Positions 11,701-18,268 of a DNA stretch of 61,389 bases are shown here, one piece after another. The notes under the pieces were generated by a model, which did no database searches, was not told the DNA's origin, and saw only the letters and a list, made by a program, of their open reading frames with translations. Positions within the stretch are counted from its first letter, which is position 1; every line of letters starts with the position of its first letter. Source of the DNA: an uncultured Robinsoniella sp. (GTDB lineage Bacteria; Bacillota; Clostridia; Lachnospirales; Lachnospiraceae); NCBI GenBank assembly GCA_900539655.1, contig UQCR01000026.1, forward strand, positions 1 to 61,389, read 5' to 3'. Position numbers and translations under genes: made by a program.

Positions 11701-13778
11701 ACAGCCAGGAAGTAGTAGGTAATCCATTATTTGCAGCAGGTAAAGTAGAAGCCGGGGCGCCGATCTTCCAGGTGAAGGGAAGCCTCATTATACCGGCAGG
11801 CGCAACGATCTACCGCAATCATAATACGGCTGCTGATGCAAAGAGTGCAGGTGTCTATGTTGACGGAGGTACCTTCCAGGCTGTCAGTGTTGAAATCTCG
11901 GATGTGAAGACGCCAAACGGCAAAGGCAGCGCTATTTACCAGGACGGAACTTGTATCTTAGACAGGGCACCCAAAATAGAAGGATCAGTACATCTGACCG
12001 GCAGCGGAAGCACCGGCAATACAGCGTCCAGTAAATTTATCCAAATCTCTCTGCGTGGCTTCAAACCGGTGAGTGGTGAATTGCAGATAACGATGGATGA
12101 TCCGTATCTTGGCAGACCGCTGGTACAGTATCCGGGACGGACAAGTACCCAGGAGCCCTATGAGCCAACCCTGGAAGAGGCATCCATGTACCAGCTTGAA
12201 AGGTCCGTTACCGACATTTATTCCAAAGGAAGCCGTACAGGAGAAGTAAACATGCTGGAGCTGCAGTTCCGCCGCAGAGTATATATTGATGGCGTGAATG
12301 GAGATGATGATACAAATAGCGGAGGGCTGCCTAATGATGCGGTTCGGACATTGAAAAAAGCGTATGAGCTGCTGAAGAATATCGGCGGAGGTTATCTGTA
12401 TGTAGTAGATACGGTAAGCGTTGACAAAGATATTTCCTTATCGTCAACCTCTTATTCGGAGGCTGGCAGTCCGGGCGAAATCAGCATTATCGGGGGTTCC
12501 GTAGACATTCGAAGATATGTGGTTCCCGATGCTATGAAGGCAAATCCTAACTTTAGCAGTCCGGGAAGCCATACAAAAGAATTGTTTAAAGTAAAAGAAG
12601 GCAGTAGTTTGAGCCTGCAGCAGATTCTTATTGATGGACACCGTTTGCCGGTTGCCAGTGGAGATCCTATGGAAGATGTTGCGGAAGCTACAAAGTCTGA
12701 GGCACCTCTGATTATTACAGAAACAAGAAGTACCCTGAATTTAAATGAGGGAACAATCCTGGAACACAATGATAATACGCTGTCGTCAAATGGAAAAGAA
12801 GAAGGAGGAGCAATAGCGAATCATGGAAATCTGAACTTAGACGGAGCTGTGATAAAGAATAACAGTGCAGGAAAAGGTGCCGGTATTTACCAGGATGGAT
12901 ATTTTACCATTGTATATGGTGCAGCCGGACTGGCAAATCAGGAGATCTATCTGGCAACAGAAAATACTGGGACACAGGACAATCCGGTCTGGGGAGCTGA
13001 CCGGGTGATACATATCCAGGAAAAGCTGAATGCAAGTGATTATCTGGACATCGGTGCCGACAATCCGGTAAATGGAAGAGATATTGCAGTGTATGACATC
13101 AAGGAAGCATATGAGGATGCTGTTGACGATGAGTATTACCACTATAAGCTTGGGACGTCCATTACCTCGGTGAACCCAGCGCTTTATCTGGTGGAATCAA
13201 CCACGGAGAATGACACTTTGGAACTATACAATTATGAAATTATGGACATTTCAGTGCCATTAGAGGTCTGCCTGGCGGCAGTGGAAAACCCGCTTCAGGC
13301 AAGTGCAAAAAACAAAAATATTCGTAATGCTTCATTAGATGCACCGGATTATACCATTACAAACGGTGGTAAATATAAGACAAAAGTCACCGTGGTGGCA
13401 TTTAGAAATGACAATCATACCGAGGGAATTACATGGGACCAGATGATACTGGTAGGAGATGAAACGGAGCTGACAGGGTCAGATCTGGATAAAAAGCTCT
13501 ATCTGGCAGTAACGGGAGCAGACCAGGAAAGCAGCAACGGTTTTGCAGGACTTTCGGAATCTGCCCTTTCAAAAGCCAATACCACACCCATTGAGTTCGG
13601 GGAATTAGAAGCAGGTGCCTCGGGGAAATTTACCTTTAAAGGAACAGCCGATACGGCATTTTTCGAAAAATATAATGATACTTTATTTGGTACCTCTTAT
13701 ACGGAGCCGAATACTTATGTGAAAGAAAATGCCAGGGCGAAATACCAGATGGTCTATAAATTTGAATTAGTCCGCTGA
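2778..13778 (+). CDS. Giant secreted parallel beta-helix surface protein (3666 aa)
   Basis: The signal peptide (residues 5-29, cleavage near TEAAG) is followed by a Lys/Thr/Glu/Ser-rich stalk (about 30-160, again about 385-450). Eight modules then begin with a cap motif of the type VYLNGxxGxDxNxGxSPxxAVxTFxKAxxIL, near residues 164, 459, 707, 1381, 2053, 2572, 2847 and 3167. Between them are long right-handed beta-helix runs. Residues about 930-1235 carry repeated YGGGIY/GGGVY and SGGTIxxN turns, as in polymorphic membrane proteins. A separate beta-rich C-terminal domain (about 3490-3666) begins ISVPLEVCLAAVENPL and resembles the two small secreted proteins at 14403 and 15582. There is no LPXTG motif or C-terminal membrane segment, so anchoring must be non-covalent or through partners. 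GGAGGG lies 8 bases before the ATG. It is likely an adhesin or shaft protein heading the operon. Confidence 0.9.
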   Translation: MNKKVKKIVAVMLCIGIIICSPGITEAAGTATEKYNFGKVNTIGEYSGEAKSVSENETKLEKATDSEKGTEIQRKPDTEKSTTEINKTPLTEKNISNTEKTTATDKKTDTEKKNEVSGAAGTDKRTQESKDSIKETVKESSKDSTKDSTKETQAESKENQSQESPVLYWDPSADAEKNTDDNSRDGKSSQTPLTNIEDIFSKAADLKKLPGDEVTVYVMSSMKINSSEKAELDGRGIRFVNWAERKGEDQSIFLIEEGGAVLSNMTLASAAGRENQTLIRVTGGSLVIGDGLNVQGNLELDYRNSQVKKPSIQVLKELEKGRTFTISVQADANVNEEMALSALYENGESGDSLLSHFTLEQSAKNNWKLWVKEDTAKEIYLTLLSKTDDKDTTIDTTIDITKDATKDETRDETKDETKDAEKDVSKVSPKDEDKTDMEEPENNTENKVRSSARAVGSQIVYWNVNKDASSPEGDRPAIPGGNDGNSGIDDQHPVQSWEKAKELLGGEGGTVIVMSPVVVGDPEFTQNGVPITELDGENKIALSQWEKYPTEVLIIPPGETFKMSNIDVACKQGIGIRIAGSYDGSSGDVLGKLVIGEGMTITGGSIQTELDPEYRDRLADCTIELAADPGNRKFNVYFSGLDDNQVYQYADVIMGPAGSDASDYLDAFVLHSRNQNAGWGLRKDTYEDSDGVFENHIELYRKFVFTGVYLNGQKGNDAWFGGNCNWPVKTFAQAKKILLENWDEIAPENRVIYICDTVDITGTEVWNFIDDAGKDRSSEAKITCCKTNTDYTIHHKTVPGTLVSVKDGGNLTTASLQMEYDYNFNSNIMINVLPGGTYTSEDGTILRGFNSSYLGIGVQVQGASGKETRFTMNGGTITRKSLGVYVTGVNKNDTIFTLNGGSITDNGSSDISRYGAGVYVSNAQIEMTGGTINSNRSIYDYYKGYGGGIYSVGSNSILNISGGSITNNEARGTGATAGSSSSYNSYGAGIYITGGELNLSGNAVISDNTGTGYYVYGGGVYLGSGVKMVMDGGKISGNKAIGTNGSSRYGGGIYSTGGNLTIKGGIIENNTNTYYGGGVYSTAGSFTMSGGTIQGNESYYGGGLYLNGGYSSSRYSITGSIIQKNSSQYGGGIYTSNSYLDILQGVEIKENNAVSSGGGLYISGNTIKVTESYLKDNTAQYGGGVNTVGGVIYLEDTEVSGNQATENGGGFFNNGGTSYIGTGSSLTNNTAVNQGSSCYISSTMWFLGGTYDSKNTEAGKFGIYLDISTTSSNKIYIDPEALDMKDKIFLNTATSKLYLLEKVPVTGSEGKMPLYLNKDAFEVGSVVVTPAKYGAVNVIDKTYYYSGIQDAEPYVSYFTGGEIPPKTQLGGFNKNIILVGEGVYLDGTNGSDSNAGTSPSNAVLTFEKAKDILKDRIAEAKINAQKAAGDPGYDPDGFEPYIYICGEVRIPADAGDQKWELDYEAEEFVQSDTTNSQGDVINTNLAQVKRFASYYGVMARLLNNGSGKFTVGKLLMDGNAGAVDGANNTIQAMIYLTSNTSLILENTILQNNYSYGVESVGGSILMKGLNPDQSDGAVIRGHGNWAVRLNSGGTLTMQDHSGIENYRYLNNDSSQGNMPGLNSSTGGIGIQGDNSKAIMNDSSYILAPGRYGAGLLGRTTVSDTPMLEMNQDSSILQSETGISMNAANNVASLHDNARILKSSKGVYAMNVSKSSRFNMDGNSAIINENNYYGIYLYNINATNSDGDNLSVVLDGNAKIEGSSYGVYGSSSYALNNTSIIMRGNSRIGKNSYGIYFDYCTTSTSTAVRPKIILEDNAVIGGTSRSEANSNYGIWSRRSCAVEIKDSAKVSNNGSYGIYLERYKTTSSSYYTGPSSILMSGEASVNDNGNNGIFNDDYLYTSSGITTIYPNEIEMTLEGTAKVINNQGKGINVGSKGTLTLKDGIEIKGNRSTAIGNAVDCAGKLNLGGKAEISGEIYIQDVNKPVTLLSEPDNQKFNIGCSDNFIGQVLVEPDTALTAGADPFIDNFIKTANFPKDKSIKARTPNLIVQGENNVYLAGQGALTPTLVPGNDSNNGGSRGAPVATFAKAAEILKTLDAGANIIICNYPVDFYSSSSAKPQGDTWSFDEGGAFTNDKGDTWKPKVLRDEQFFGHMIQLGGSAVFTVKNITIDGNKENIPLNTAISGSIINVNSSSAVVNLEQEAYLQNNRKTNSNEGGAAIRNAGNVNIKGGSIVGNECYGLSSTTAYAAGIYNFGKVIMTSGHIDNNINRSVTYSYGVGVYNYGGSSTFEFSGGTISGNKAEQVSSLITGTAFYNNGILDMSGSAAITGNISDSSSYSANIMGTVFNNGTITVNGGIISDNELIYNGTNTSPTYGAQGGGIFVNGGQVTINGAEIQNNICRALRTESTSTSYSKGGAISVVGGTLKFLSGNIRGNKANRGAGIYYYGSSSKVEVAGGVIRDNIPLSTAIPAEKMNAGIYIEGPSFNLKGGGSVISDRIYLSGTSYPLVLGGSIYQRNRKYMIDCSGSFQKGSVVVKADNDVILDATGYLAYFTTQVAGYVLEKQAPNLVLKQCVYIDSEKGSDSNSGANPDRAVKTMARAISLGGGNNYVIYASGPIEVNKQETWNLPDTAWISRYTGFPIYGAGKEWAAYTGPVVRAAAGADLRLENIQILGRREIDDVIEGDSLIRIEPGASVSMNTDTKLRLNNLPAGKTGGAVNNNGGTLTVNGGTIQDVSASKGSAVYQGGSMSIAGASTINGEVYLTGSGADEAASSYISADETYKPVTGTVLKLNMDNPYGGRRVIEYPIGAVPDSSTKKYFSLDSSILAIYHLENRSSDKNILELQQKGVVYLNGESGDDSQDGKTPKKAVRTLERAYEILKAGAEGGVITIVGKVTVDVEMKMNNINDSTGAHGYYENGAKVIDAKGPVYFQRYAQPDAWEELPEKDQYEIPTYTGVMIEIAVSGKLTVDNVYFDGHSQEVVGNPLFAAGKVEAGAPIFQVKGSLIIPAGATIYRNHNTAADAKSAGVYVDGGTFQAVSVEISDVKTPNGKGSAIYQDGTCILDRAPKIEGSVHLTGSGSTGNTASSKFIQISLRGFKPVSGELQITMDDPYLGRPLVQYPGRTSTQEPYEPTLEEASMYQLERSVTDIYSKGSRTGEVNMLELQFRRRVYIDGVNGDDDTNSGGLPNDAVRTLKKAYELLKNIGGGYLYVVDTVSVDKDISLSSTSYSEAGSPGEISIIGGSVDIRRYVVPDAMKANPNFSSPGSHTKELFKVKEGSSLSLQQILIDGHRLPVASGDPMEDVAEATKSEAPLIITETRSTLNLNEGTILEHNDNTLSSNGKEEGGAIANHGNLNLDGAVIKNNSAGKGAGIYQDGYFTIVYGAAGLANQEIYLATENTGTQDNPVWGADRVIHIQEKLNASDYLDIGADNPVNGRDIAVYDIKEAYEDAVDDEYYHYKLGTSITSVNPALYLVESTTENDTLELYNYEIMDISVPLEVCLAAVENPLQASAKNKNIRNASLDAPDYTITNGGKYKTKVTVVAFRNDNHTEGITWDQMILVGDETELTGSDLDKKLYLAVTGADQESSNGFAGLSESALSKANTTPIEFGELEAGASGKFTFKGTADTAFFEKYNDTLFGTSYTEPNTYVKENARAKYQMVYKFELVR
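3948..4047 (+). repeat. In-frame 12-base-type tandem repeat in stalk
   Basis: Imperfect tandem units encode DTTID, KDATKDETRDETKDETKDAE within the giant protein's stalk. Unit multiples of three mean slippage would change stalk length without breaking the frame. Confidence 0.6.
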
Positions 13779-13796
13779 CGGAAAAAGGAGTAATCT

Positions 13797-14321
13797 ATGG
13801 AAAAAAAAGAGAGAGGGTCCAAAAAATGGGCCGTTCTGCTGCTGCTCCTTCTTCTGGCGGCAGCAGCTGTGGCAGGGTATTTCCTGCTGAATAAAGAAAA
13901 GATGGATGATACCAGTAAATATTGGTTTGACAAGATGGCAAAGGACGGCACGCTGGAAGGGAAAACACCTACAGAGCTGCAGGGTATGCTGGACGGCATT
14001 GTACAAGAAGGGATGTTCAATGTTTCTATGAATGTAGAGCCGGTGTTTAAAGATGGTAAAAGTGAAGGCAACCTGGGGATTGAAAATATAAAAGAGAACA
14101 GATATTACTGCCGTGTAACGCTTACTCTGGATAAAGACCAAACAGTCCTTTATCAAAGTGACGGCTTAAAACCGGGTCAATACATAGACAAGGTAAAACT
14201 GGAACACAACCTGGAAGCAGGTGAATATGACTGTACGGCAGTTGTAACTGCCACCGACCCGGAAAGCCTGGAGGATATTGGCCAGGTAAATGTCAAGGTC
14301 AGGCTGAAGATCCTGAATTGA
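13797..14321 (+). CDS. Single-pass membrane protein, surface-locus family copy 1
   Basis: A 174-aa protein with a short basic cytoplasmic N-terminus, a transmembrane helix (about 12-31, LLLLLLLAAAAVAGYFLL), a linker with the ELQGML motif, and an extracellular beta domain (about 70-174). The domain's pattern is GNLGIEN, NRYY, VTLTLD, LYQSDGLKPGQYI, LEAGEYDCTA, and it closes with VNVKVRL. The same pattern occurs at 16407, 16940 and 19997, so the window holds four paralogues. The gene starts 19 bases after the giant gene with a good AAGGAG. I do not recognise a named family. By position it could be an interaction partner or membrane tether for the secreted subunits, comparable in role to the WxL-interacting proteins of Lactobacillales. 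Confidence 0.8.
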   Translation: MEKKERGSKKWAVLLLLLLLAAAAVAGYFLLNKEKMDDTSKYWFDKMAKDGTLEGKTPTELQGMLDGIVQEGMFNVSMNVEPVFKDGKSEGNLGIENIKENRYYCRVTLTLDKDQTVLYQSDGLKPGQYIDKVKLEHNLEAGEYDCTAVVTATDPESLEDIGQVNVKVRLKILN

Positions 14322-14335
14322 CAATCAATTGATTT

Positions 14336-14361
14336 AAAGGGGTTTGCCATTTACCCTTTTT
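14336..14361 (+). terminator. Weak intrinsic terminator or attenuator
   Basis: The short stem AAAGGGGT pairs with ACCCTTT and is followed by more T. It lies between the membrane protein and the first subunit gene and overlaps a promoter, so the subunit may be uncoupled from upstream transcription. Confidence 0.45.
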
Positions 14362-14372
14362 AAATATATAAA
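14344..14372 (+). promoter_or_regulatory. Candidate promoter of the first subunit gene
   Basis: TTGCCA (14344-14349) and TATAAA (14367-14372) have a 17-bp spacer, about 30 bases before the start. An own promoter would fit high expression of a major subunit. Confidence 0.45.
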
Positions 14373-14402
14373 AAATAAAACATACTATTGGAGGAAATGA
14401 TA

Positions 14403-15236
14403 ATGAGAAGAAAAAACACAGCAAAGAAAGTATTGGGAACCTTAACAGCAGCAGCACTCTGCATGTCAATGACAATTCCGGCTATGGCAGCAACTACGAA
14501 TTCCGGAGGTGATGTAGTTACAGTACCCGGAGGTACAGATGTGTATGCCGGTATTGTAGTGGACGATGAGACAAATGCAGATGCACGTATCCGTGTTACT
14601 GTACCTACCGTTTTTGCATTTGTAGTAAACGGAACCTTGGATAATAATAAAAAAGATAACCTTCTGTCATCCACAGACGGTACAATACTGCTTCCAAATG
14701 TGAAAGTAAATGTATTGGATCCTACGTCAAATAATAGTGATTATGAGATTGCGGTGGAACAGGACAGCACCATGACCTTTACCAACTATTCTACGAAAGA
14801 AAAAACAGGCGGCGGACGTGAAGGCATTCCGGTAAATCTGACCGGGTCCATTGAAAATAAAGGATCTGATAAAGACCGCAACTACTGGAAACACAGCGCA
14901 AATGCACAGGGATTCAAAGAATTCACACTCAGCCTGGAAAGCCAGAAATTCAATAAGTCAGCAGGAGCAAATACTTTCGAGATGGCAAATGCGGTAGTGC
15001 TGGATGCACCGGATGTATCTGATGTGGCAAACGTAGATACAACAACAAAACTGGCTAAAACAGGTGCAGCAAAAGACCTGGCATTTGATGTTCAGGTTGG
15101 CGGAAAACGAGGGGATTACAAACAGATTGAACAGTCTGCAAAAGTAGGAACTATCGTTTGGACGGTAGGATATGAGATTGACAATACAACTAGTAATATT
15201 CCTACAGCACCGGGCAATGATTTCTCAAAAAATTAA
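14403..15236 (+). CDS. Secreted subunit A, major-subunit candidate
   Basis: The ATG at 14403 is chosen because GGAGG (14390-14394) is eight bases upstream; a TTG at 14388 would overlap it. The 277-aa product has a signal peptide ending PAMA (about residues 1-27). A single beta-rich domain follows: VTVPTVFAFVVNGTLD near 65, LLPNVKVNVLD, SDYEI, NYSTKE, and a C-terminal VQVGGKRGDYKQIE then KVGTIVWTVGYE. The same landmarks occur in the next secreted protein and, more weakly, at the giant protein's C-terminus. There is no sorting signal, Cys or membrane helix. The conserved VPT, VGG-RG and terminal W-containing strand recall WxL proteins but do not match them. Role as repeated surface subunit is inferred. 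Confidence 0.8.
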   Translation: MRRKNTAKKVLGTLTAAALCMSMTIPAMAATTNSGGDVVTVPGGTDVYAGIVVDDETNADARIRVTVPTVFAFVVNGTLDNNKKDNLLSSTDGTILLPNVKVNVLDPTSNNSDYEIAVEQDSTMTFTNYSTKEKTGGGREGIPVNLTGSIENKGSDKDRNYWKHSANAQGFKEFTLSLESQKFNKSAGANTFEMANAVVLDAPDVSDVANVDTTTKLAKTGAAKDLAFDVQVGGKRGDYKQIEQSAKVGTIVWTVGYEIDNTTSNIPTAPGNDFSKN

Positions 15237-15361
15237 CAGACAATATTAAAATAACAAAAATTGAAAAATAAAAATTGACAAACAGAACAAATAACAAACA
15301 GTAACATTAACGAAAATTAAAACAGATAACAGATTAAATCACATAAATATTAAATGGCATC

Positions 15362-15440
15362 ATACCGGGGGATACCAAAACGCATGTCGGGTGATATTCC
15401 ACCATGGAATCATCCGTAACATGATATAGGTGTCCCCGGG
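15362..15440 (+). ncRNA. Long imperfect hairpin, possible RNA element
   Basis: There are three stacked stems: CCGGGGGATACC (15365-15376) with GGTGTCCCCGGG (15429-15440), CATGT with ACATG, and GGTGATATTCCA with TGGAATCATCC around a 3-base loop. No T-run follows, so it is not a simple terminator. It could act as an mRNA stability or processing element setting subunit ratios, or be a mobile-element relic. I match it to no riboswitch class. Confidence 0.5.
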
Positions 15441-15481
15441 AATGGAAAAAGTTTGTTGCAGGGAAATCTGAGTACTACAGC

Positions 15482-15523
15482 AGAGCATGTTTGCTCTAGA
15501 GAAGCAATTTTAAAACACGCTCT
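15482..15523. repeat. MITE-like repeat, deleted copy
   Basis: AGAGCATGTTT at 15482-15492 and GAAGCAATTTTAAAACACGCTCT-type end at 15501-15523 match the two inverted ends of the complete element at 59779-59943. The core is missing. Confidence 0.6.
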
Positions 15524-15581
15524 AAGGTTTTTCTGCAAAAGATTTTTTCCATAAAAATACGGTTGGAAAGAAGGGAAGAAA

Positions 15582-16379
15582 ATGAAAATAAAAAGAAAAT
15601 GGACATTTGCCATGGGATTCTGCATAGCTGTCACTTTTATGGCGGAAAATGCCGTTACCATACAGGCTGCTGACCCTGGTCCAAGCCAGGATGTCTGGCT
15701 GGATGTGGCGAAAAAAGATTATAGACCCAGGATATCCGTTACGGTTCCCACAACATTTGCATTTGTTGTAAACGGAACGCTGGATGGGAGCAGCAGGGTA
15801 AAGATCTCTGTTGACAATGGTACATTGCTGCTGCCCAATGTTGTAGTGAATGTATTGGATCATAACGACCCGGCAAGTGATTATGAGATTGGGGTTGTGG
15901 GAGAATCCAGACTTTGGGTGAAAAATTATTCCACAGAGACTGCGGATCAGGACGCAGATGGCAATGCGAATTATAATCCGGCAGTACGTCAGGGTAAGGC
16001 TGTCCGCCTGAATGCGTATGTGGAAGGCGTGGAAAGTCCCGGTGAAGAGCAGGGGTTCTGGAAAGCGGCTGCAGAAGATGCAAAGCTTACAACAGACCAA
16101 AATAATTTCAAAAATTTCCGGGTGAATTTATCAGATGACACCAGTACTTATGTCTTTAACAGCCCGGATACCACGGACAAAAGCATTTGGATGGATCATG
16201 AAATATCCCTTAAGGCACCTCCCTACAGTGGTGGGTTTACACCATCCGGAACAGCAAATAATCCTTATGAAAAGGAATTGAAGCTGGGAGTGGAGGTAGG
16301 AGGATACCGGGGACAGTATTCACAAATTGAAGAATCCGTCAAAGCAGGTAAGATTATATGGCAGATAAATGCTGATTAA
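15582..16379 (+). CDS. Secreted subunit B, paralogue of subunit A
   Basis: A 265-aa protein with a signal peptide (about 1-28, ending VTIQAAD) and the same domain as subunit A: VTVPTTFAFVVNGTLD, LLPNVVVNVLD, SDYEIGV, NYSTE, FKNFRVNL, LKAPP, VEVGGYRGQYSQIEES and a final GKIIWQIN. It is shorter than subunit A at the C-terminus. It is separated from A by the structured spacer and followed 27 bases later by a membrane-protein paralogue, echoing the order giant protein then membrane protein upstream. It may be a minor or tip subunit of the same surface structure. The family is not recognised. Confidence 0.8.
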   Translation: MKIKRKWTFAMGFCIAVTFMAENAVTIQAADPGPSQDVWLDVAKKDYRPRISVTVPTTFAFVVNGTLDGSSRVKISVDNGTLLLPNVVVNVLDHNDPASDYEIGVVGESRLWVKNYSTETADQDADGNANYNPAVRQGKAVRLNAYVEGVESPGEEQGFWKAAAEDAKLTTDQNNFKNFRVNLSDDTSTYVFNSPDTTDKSIWMDHEISLKAPPYSGGFTPSGTANNPYEKELKLGVEVGGYRGQYSQIEESVKAGKIIWQINAD

Positions 16380-16406
16380 AGATCAGGAAAGGAGCAGATA
16401 TAAAGT

Positions 16407-16943
16407 ATGGAGCAGAAGAAAAAGGGCAAAAAGTGGCTTATAGCACTGGCTCTGATCTTAATTCTGGGAGGAATAGCAGGAGGCTTCTATTATCAGTCCC
16501 AGAAGTCTCAGGGAAAAGACAGACTTGCAAGAGATGAAGATGCCCTGGGCGGACTTCTTCCTGGAAAAAGCCCTTCAGAAATGGCAGAACTTCTCAGTCA
16601 AAAAGTGGAAGAAGGAATGGTAGATATCGGCATTGCGGCTGAACCAGTATTCGAAGAAGGAGGAAAAAAAGGGAAGCTGGGTATAGAAAATGTTCCAGGC
16701 AACCGTTACTCCCTCCAGATAGATCTGATTTTAGATGATACCGGAGAGACCATTTACCAGTCCGGATTGATCGATCCGGGTTATTACATAGAATATGTGG
16801 AGCTGAATAAAAAGTTAGAAAGCGGAGAATATCATGCCACAGCTATATTTACCACATACGCCCTGGATGAAACAGAAGATGAGATAGCAAAAACAAAAGT
16901 AAATGTTCTGCTTCGAATAAAAGATGGAAAAGTTTATTCATGA
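16407..16943 (+). CDS. Single-pass membrane protein, surface-locus family copy 2
   Basis: A 178-aa protein with a Lys-rich N-terminus, a transmembrane helix at about 10-28 (LIALALILILGGIAGGFYY), and the family beta domain: KGKLGIEN, NRYSLQIDLILD, IYQSGLIDPGYYI, LESGEYHATAIF and NVLLRI. It includes the PSEMAELLSQKVEEGM segment, which matches PTELQGMLDGIVQEGM in copy 1, so copies 1 and 2 are each other's closest relatives here. Its stop overlaps the next ATG (ATGA), giving translational coupling with copy 3. Confidence 0.8.
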   Translation: MEQKKKGKKWLIALALILILGGIAGGFYYQSQKSQGKDRLARDEDALGGLLPGKSPSEMAELLSQKVEEGMVDIGIAAEPVFEEGGKKGKLGIENVPGNRYSLQIDLILDDTGETIYQSGLIDPGYYIEYVELNKKLESGEYHATAIFTTYALDETEDEIAKTKVNVLLRIKDGKVYS

Positions 16944-17449
16944 TAAAGATAAAACAGGCGTGGAAAAATAAGCTGATTATAACAGCTTCCGCTATATGTA
17001 TGCTGGCAGGAGGATTCTATACCGGACTTGGCATCTATACAGCATGGAATCCATTAGAACTTCCGCTGGTCAGAGATCACACAGCAAGAGAAAGAGAAGA
17101 TGACAGAATAGAAGAACAGAACATGCTATTGGCAGAAGCTATGAAGTATATCAGTATAGAATCGGTCATCTATTTCCAAAGTACAGAGGACAAAGGAACA
17201 ATTCGTTTTGCCAATGACAGCCAGAACAGATTCTGTATCAGAGGAAGCGTATTTTCCGATCAGGATGGCAGTGTACTATATGAATCAGATGGGATAGATC
17301 CCGGATTTTACATAGATACCATATATCTGGACACAAAACTGGAACCGGGCGTATACCCCTGTACAGTGCTGATAGAGTTCTACCAGCCGGAAGATGACAG
17401 ATATATCGGAGAAACAGCCAGAAAAGTAGTGGTGATAATAGAGAGATGA
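16940..17449 (+). CDS. Single-pass membrane protein, surface-locus family copy 3
   Basis: A 169-aa protein overlapping the previous gene by four bases. A transmembrane helix spans about 12-32 (LIITASAICMLAGGFYTGLGI). A linker with an acidic helix (REREDDRIEEQN) follows, then the beta domain: KGTIRFAN, NRFCIRGSVFSD, LYESDGIDPGFYIDTIYL, LEPGVYPCTVLIEF and KVVVIIER. It has two Cys in the beta domain, unlike copies 2 and 4, and lacks the SEM-type helix of copies 1 and 2. It probably belongs to the same membrane complex. Confidence 0.78.
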   Translation: MIKIKQAWKNKLIITASAICMLAGGFYTGLGIYTAWNPLELPLVRDHTAREREDDRIEEQNMLLAEAMKYISIESVIYFQSTEDKGTIRFANDSQNRFCIRGSVFSDQDGSVLYESDGIDPGFYIDTIYLDTKLEPGVYPCTVLIEFYQPEDDRYIGETARKVVVIIER

Positions 17450-17461
17450 GGTGGTTATGAA

Positions 17462-18268
17462 GTGAATGTATTAATAAAACGAACACGCTGTCTTACAATT
17501 TTGGTGCTGGCACTATTTTTGGCATGGTGCAGCAGTGTATCAGCAAAATCAGGAACTTCCGGAGAAGTAAGGCCAACTGAGTCCTATACGCCGGGGAAAA
17601 GCAGTACCGATATATCGGCGGGAGTAGTCGTTGACTATATGGGAAAGCTTCAGTTTATCGTAAAGGACGAAGAAACTGCAAAACCCATCGAGGGTGCATC
17701 TGTAGAATTATACGTTCCAAAGCTTGACAGGTATGTATTATTTGGACAAAGCGGTACAGATGGAATTTACCAACTGGATGTGGCATATGGAACGGGAGCG
17801 GATGTTCAGAAGCAATATTTACAGGGTGAAAGCAAGTCCCGGGAAAAAGGTACACTTGCAGAATTCGAAACCAACCAGATACGATGGAAAGTCTATAAAA
17901 AAGATTATCTTCCATATCCTGCAGAAGGAGAAGTGCTTCTGGATGCCATAACCCTGCCTTATGAAATCGAGGTCAGCCTATACCGGGAACCCAAAGAAAC
18001 GGATGAAACTCAGGCAACAGAGGAGCCCGGGGATACGGATGATACACAAGGAACCGACCCGACAGAAACAAACAGTACCACGGAGACAACAAAAAAACCT
18101 GTCACATATCCCCCGGGCAATCAGAATCCGCCCCACAACGGACAGATCCCGAAGACCGGAATAGAACAGGCACTTGGATATGGGGTTATAGGACTGGGGT
18201 TTTGTGTGACTGCCGCATTATTAATCATACTTTACCTATATAGAAAGAAGGAAAATGAAAAGGAATAA
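17462..18268 (+). CDS. CnaB-type surface protein with IPKTG sorting signal
   Basis: The GTG start at 17462 is preceded by GAGGTGG. The 268-aa product has a signal peptide (about 8-29), one SpaA/CnaB-like beta domain (about 58-165, GKLQFIVKDEE then PIEGASVELY), and a Thr/Glu/Pro-rich stalk (about 175-228). An IPKTG sorting motif at 229-233 is followed by a hydrophobic segment and RKKENEKE tail. It is a sortase substrate, anchored to peptidoglycan or polymerised. It overlaps the sortase gene by 14 bases, so that sortase is its likely enzyme. It may be the covalent anchor of the surface structure, since the giant protein and small subunits have no sorting signal. Confidence 0.88.
   Translation: MNVLIKRTRCLTILVLALFLAWCSSVSAKSGTSGEVRPTESYTPGKSSTDISAGVVVDYMGKLQFIVKDEETAKPIEGASVELYVPKLDRYVLFGQSGTDGIYQLDVAYGTGADVQKQYLQGESKSREKGTLAEFETNQIRWKVYKKDYLPYPAEGEVLLDAITLPYEIEVSLYREPKETDETQATEEPGDTDDTQGTDPTETNSTTETTKKPVTYPPGNQNPPHNGQIPKTGIEQALGYGVIGLGFCVTAALLIILYLYRKKENEKE

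Larger units (their letters stand above)
15237..15581 (+). other. Structured spacer between the two subunit genes
   Basis: These 345 bases start AT-rich and repetitive (AAATAAC-type words to about 15340), then hold a long imperfect hairpin (15362-15440) and a deleted copy of the MITE-like repeat (15482-15523). No gene is seen. Confidence 0.7.

Noticed and set aside
2830..13142. Many minus-strand frames inside the giant surface gene
   Set aside because: They are out-of-frame shadows of a long repetitive coding sequence and lack ribosome sites.
14403..16379. Calling the small secreted subunits true WxL-domain proteins
   Set aside because: They end in a W-containing strand and the locus layout is similar, but I do not see the paired WxL and distal motif that define the family.
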